Positions 58,970 to 64,000 of a stretch of 64,000 bases of DNA are shown piece by piece (within the stretch, counting starts at the first letter, position 1; each line of letters starts with the position of its first letter). Position numbers and translations under genes: made by a program. The notes under the pieces were generated by a model. That model had not been told where the DNA came from and did no database searches. It was given only the letters and a program-made list of their open reading frames with translations. This stretch comes from Pascua guehoae (Eukaryota; Basidiomycota; Tremellomycetes; Trichosporonales; Trichosporonaceae): contig BCJX01000009.1 of the NCBI GenBank assembly GCA_001600415.1, positions 1,055,925-1,119,924 of the forward strand, given 5' to 3'.

Positions 58970-59275
58970 CCCCCCCCCCCCCCCCCCCCACGCCCTTTAC
59001 ACGCCGCGCTCTACACGACATTGACGCTTGTAACGCCTTGCCTCTCCTCTCCTTTGCCTCACCTCCACCCGCAATCGCCGGTTCTGCTTGCCGCGTGCAC
59101 ATCCCTCGTACCAGTACACCGCTTCTCGCACACGAACGCGGCCGTCTCTGTCACGACTCGTCGTCCTCTCTCTTGTCCTTGCTCGCTGCTGTCCCACACC
59201 CCCACCAACCTCAACCTTCTTGCCGCCCGCTAGTTACTGCCAATCCCCTCGGATTGCAGCGGCGACGCGCAGGGA

Positions 59276-61636
59276 ATGAACAACTCGTTCCCAGCGCAAG
59301 GAGCACAGCTACTGTACACTTCGGCACCGCTCCCTCCTCGGCGAAGTCTTGACGACGATCAGCAGCAACACATGACCACGACGACTTCGACAATGTACCC
59401 AACCACTTTCCAGTACTCGTACCCAGACCCGCCACCGGGAACTGCCATCGGTGCGCCGCCACCGCCCCACTCATCTCACGGCGCACCCCATTACCTGCAG
59501 CAACAACACGGCATGCCACCACCCGACCCCCCCAGCGATGGCGGCGAGCACCACTCGTCGGTGCCCCAGTCACCATCTGGCGCGCCCAGACATGTGCCTA
59601 GTCTCCAGGTGACGTACGCCACCCCGACTCGCCTACGTGCACGCCGCGCAGCAGGTGCTGGTGCGCAAGATACCCCCGGCGGCGGCCCCCTCGACGTGCA
59701 GATTGACCCTGCCGTCCTCAACGAGTCGGCGGGCATCTCGCCATCCAACATTTCGCCTGCCACAGGTCCAGGAGGTCCAATGTCGGCTGGGTCGTCTGCC
59801 AACAAGATGCCCATTCGCCCATTGCCAAATCCCAACAAGTCGGTCATCCGCCCCAAGAACGCCGACGATGAAGAGGCCCGCAAGGCCCGCAAACGCGAGA
59901 TGGGCCGCGAGCGCCAGCGTCGGAAGCGCTTGAGGGATAAGGAAAAGCGAGAGGTGTGTACTCTCGATCGCAACCCCCACGCGCTCGTTACACAAGTGTG
60001 TGTGTATACGAGCGTGGTTGTGTGTGCACGCGCGTTGGGGATTGCGACGCCTCTCTGTATGGGTTACTAACTGACACAGGCTGCAAAGGCTTCCCAACCA
60101 GACCAGATGTCAACCATGCAGATGTTACAGTCGCGTGACGCTGGATCGCGCGCGAGCTTTGGCTCGACTTCGTCGTTTGAAGGTCTCCCGTCTTCGACTT
60201 CGACAACCTACTCCAACCTCCCGCCCATGTCGCTCACCATCTCGCCTGGCCAGTCGTACCCCATGTCGGCAGGCTCTTCAGATGCATCGTCCCCCGCCCA
60301 TTCAATGTCGCCCATGTCGACGCCCGGCGCCCTCAGCAACTTTTCGTCCGAGTCGTGGCAGGAGCACACTGCAGTCTTTGCCAACATGAACCTCAGTGCG
60401 GATGCGACGATTCGCGCCAAGCCTCGTGCAACGAGCGCGTCACTCTCCAACGTTGCCTCGCGCCGCCAATCCCAGGCTGAGCCCATGCCACTGACGATGG
60501 ACTACCGTCCGTCGCCCAACAAGCGCCGCAAGTCGGACACGGACGAAATCTACAACGCGCAACAGGTCGGCCTCGGTGTCATGGTCGGGCCAGATGGCCA
60601 GCCTCCATGGGAGCACAATCGCCGCCTGCAGCAGCGCCGTCCCGTGTCGATGCACGAGGGTATCCCCTACGCCATGATGAACCCGTCCCCCGTCCGTTCG
60701 CCCACGCCTCCGCCCGTATCCGACTTGCCTGGCGACAAGCAGAGCGAAGAGTTTGCCAACCTGGCCGTCCAGGCGCTCACCTCGAACGAGTGGGCCAGCA
60801 AGTTCCAGTCCAACTTTGGCATCAACAGCAATGACCTGGAGCGCATGCGCCCCGAGTTGGTCGCCGCCTACCAAAAATGGCGCCTGGAGCACGGCATGCG
60901 TCAGGTCACCCTGGACCCGCACAGTGGGCAGACCCAGTCGCCCCCGCCTGCGCTGTCTCCTGGCACCTCGACGTATGCGACGCCTTCTCGCGGCGGCCGG
61001 TCCGACGCACCCATGGAGTCGCCGTCGAGCGCATCCAATGCGTCGAGCGCGTCTATTCCATGCAGTGTCCCGTTAACCGCAGCTGCCATGCGCCTCGCTT
61101 CGCAGGGTGGTGCCCCCGAGACTCCCCATTCCAAGCCGTCGCAAGGCACGTCGTCCAACAATGCGTCACCCGTCAACCCGACGCTGCAGACACCGTCCTC
61201 GCAGTCCCAGGGTGTGTTTGCAGGCGGCGGTGAATACGGACCGGGCTCTTGGGTCAACCCCCCACCACACATGTCGCGCATGTACGAGTGGCGCGAAAAC
61301 TACTCGCACCCTCTCCAGTCGCCCATCAACCCCGGCGGCAAGGACATGCAGGGCCTCGGTGGAAACGTACCCAACCACGGGCCCCCGCTGCAGAGCCCTA
61401 TGACTGTGCAGACCGGAGCATTTGTCAACGCTCCGCCGGGGTCGGCGCCCCGCAGTGCCATGCCGTTCTCGCCCGCAACGCCCGTGCCTCAGCGCGAACA
61501 GGGCTTTGCCGGCGGCGTTCCGCCCAATGTGCCCCTCTACTATGCCCCCCAGCTGCAGCCGCCCCTCGGCCCTGGAATGCAGGGGAGCCCGACGCACCCG
61601 TTGCCGCCCCAGCAGGAGGGCATGTACCTCGGCTGA
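59276..61636 (+). CDS. Low-complexity protein with strong basic region, putative nuclear regulator
   Basis: Two exons (59276-59953, 60080-61636) give 744 residues. Residues 1-190 are Pro/Gln/Ser-rich. A highly basic helix-prone segment follows at about 200-226 (KARKREMGRERQRRKRLRDK), running across the splice into EAAKASQ. The rest is Ser/Pro/Met-rich with a second basic patch NKRRKSD (about 400) and a short conserved-looking block SNEWASKFQSNFGINSND with AYQKWRLEHG. The basic segment could bind nucleic acid or act as a nuclear localisation signal; it lacks a leucine heptad, so a classic bZIP is not supported. The long pyrimidine-rich leader region and isolated position suggest a regulated gene. 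I do not recognise the family. Intron 1 has donor GTGTGT and acceptor CTAACTGACACAG. Confidence 0.8.
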
Positions 61637-62460
61637 TGGTGATGAGTGTTGGCGTTGGTTGGCATGTCGGCATTCACGATCCGACGGCAACGAGTGAGCG
61701 CTCTCTCGCCGGTCGACAATGGGCCAGACCGTTACATTCCCAACCACGCATCCGCAGCAAGGGTACGCACCACGATACACGCATACAGTCACCCTCGCTC
61801 GCCGTCCCCGTCTCGAGATCTGCGATCCACCTGTTTCTTAGCCACAAGCCCTCTCCATCGACGTTTCACGCAAAATCGACCATACCGACTCAACAGACAT
61901 ATACCACCTCGCGATCCCCCGCCAGCAATAATATCATATCCCCGCTGGCGACACGACCTTGTGACGATCTTGAATGAGAACGAAGTTTCTTTTTTCTTCC
62001 TCCCTCCCTTCTTTTATTACCATAATGACAAGCTACCCCATCACGACGGAATCCCGACAACCAATCTTTGAACTTTCAAGACAAGACGACCACTTTTTTT
62101 CTTCTTCTCACCATTTTATGAAGATGGGGGCTACATGTGTGCGCTGCAAGGCGCACACCCTATCGCGTGTTCCCGGTGCACGTACACCAAGCGCCGGGAC
62201 ATACATATACTTGTTTGTAACGAAGCACACACACGACAATGCACCGGCCACTGTTGCCTGGACATACCCACTTGCGTGATTGCGTGACGCCTTTGTTGCA
62301 ATGCCTGCCTCTTGTGCACACGTTGTGCACACGCCGACTTTGCACACGCCGACTTTGCACACGCCGACTTTGCACACGCCGACTTTGCACCGTGCATAAA
62401 GGCTCAGTCAGGTTTGACTCTACAGCAGTCAATCTACAGCCACATCTACGTCTAACGCCT
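61637..62460. other. Convergent intergenic region
   Basis: 3' flanks of the gene at 59276 (+) and cytidine deaminase (-). It contains T-rich tracts at 61985-62105 and the 15-bp array listed next. Confidence 0.5.
62327..62388 (+). repeat. 15-bp tandem repeat, unit GCACACGCCGACTTT
   Basis: Four perfect direct copies. Confidence 0.95.

Positions 62461-64000
<1,540 letters not shown>

Larger units (their letters stand above)
51964..59275. other. 7.3-kb region without a supported gene
   Basis: Many open frames up to 243 codons exist, but none has a domain, signal peptide, consistent splice pairs or the third-position GC pattern expected here. The right end (57.9-58.5 kb and 59.0-59.3 kb) is strongly pyrimidine-rich and probably belongs to the leader of the gene at 59276. 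Confidence 0.45.

Noticed and set aside
59954..60079. bZIP transcription factor call for the gene at 59276
   Set aside because: The basic segment is present, but no leucine heptad follows on either side of the intron.

Overview
This window is nuclear DNA from a filamentous or yeast-like basidiomycete. GC content is high, and genes carry many short GT-AG introns with CTAAC or CTGAC branch points. Conserved proteins read like those of Tremellomycetes, and my best guess is the order Trichosporonales; that placement is inferred from protein style, not from a search. Two assembly gaps (34126-34427 and 58909-58969) and a single N at 544 interrupt it.

Layout. 1-13 kb: the 3' end of an unidentified gene, a large RING-H2 protein with twin N-myristoylation-type starts (-), a POS5-like mitochondrial NADH kinase (-), a small single-span membrane protein (+) and RPS29 (+), whose start codon is split by an intron and which has a 6-nt exon. 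13-17 kb: a PUF4-like Pumilio regulator (+). 17-26 kb: few proteins, but intron-containing tRNAs for Cys, Lys (two) and Pro, two minisatellites and two small secreted proteins that look SH3b-like. 26-33 kb: the Golgi Arf exchange factor GEA (-) diverging from proteasome subunit beta-4 (+). 33-41 kb: GINS subunit PSF2 (-, broken by a gap), a type II membrane SGNH-hydrolase-like protein (+) and the GTPase RAC1 (-). 43-51 kb: tRNA-Ile and tRNA-Met, then a family cluster: two intact homologous genes of unknown function on +, an inverted decayed third copy, a 110-bp duplicated sequence and an unknown Cys-cluster protein on -. 51.5-59 kb: a small four-span membrane protein, then about 7 kb without a credible gene. 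59-64 kb: a low-complexity nuclear-type protein with a strong basic region (+) and cytidine deaminase (-, 5' exon cut or unresolved).

The recognisable genes are housekeeping genes (translation, proteolysis, replication, vesicle traffic, NADPH supply, nucleotide salvage, polarity) and do not form a pathway. The part that does not match known families is 44.4-51.0 kb: a lineage-restricted-looking gene family that has duplicated, inverted and partly decayed around a second unknown gene. I have no evidence for its function.

Exon limits were worked out by hand from splice signals and reading-phase agreement. They close in frame for every gene described as complete. NADH kinase exon 4, the missing PSF2 exon and the first cytidine deaminase exon are unresolved.
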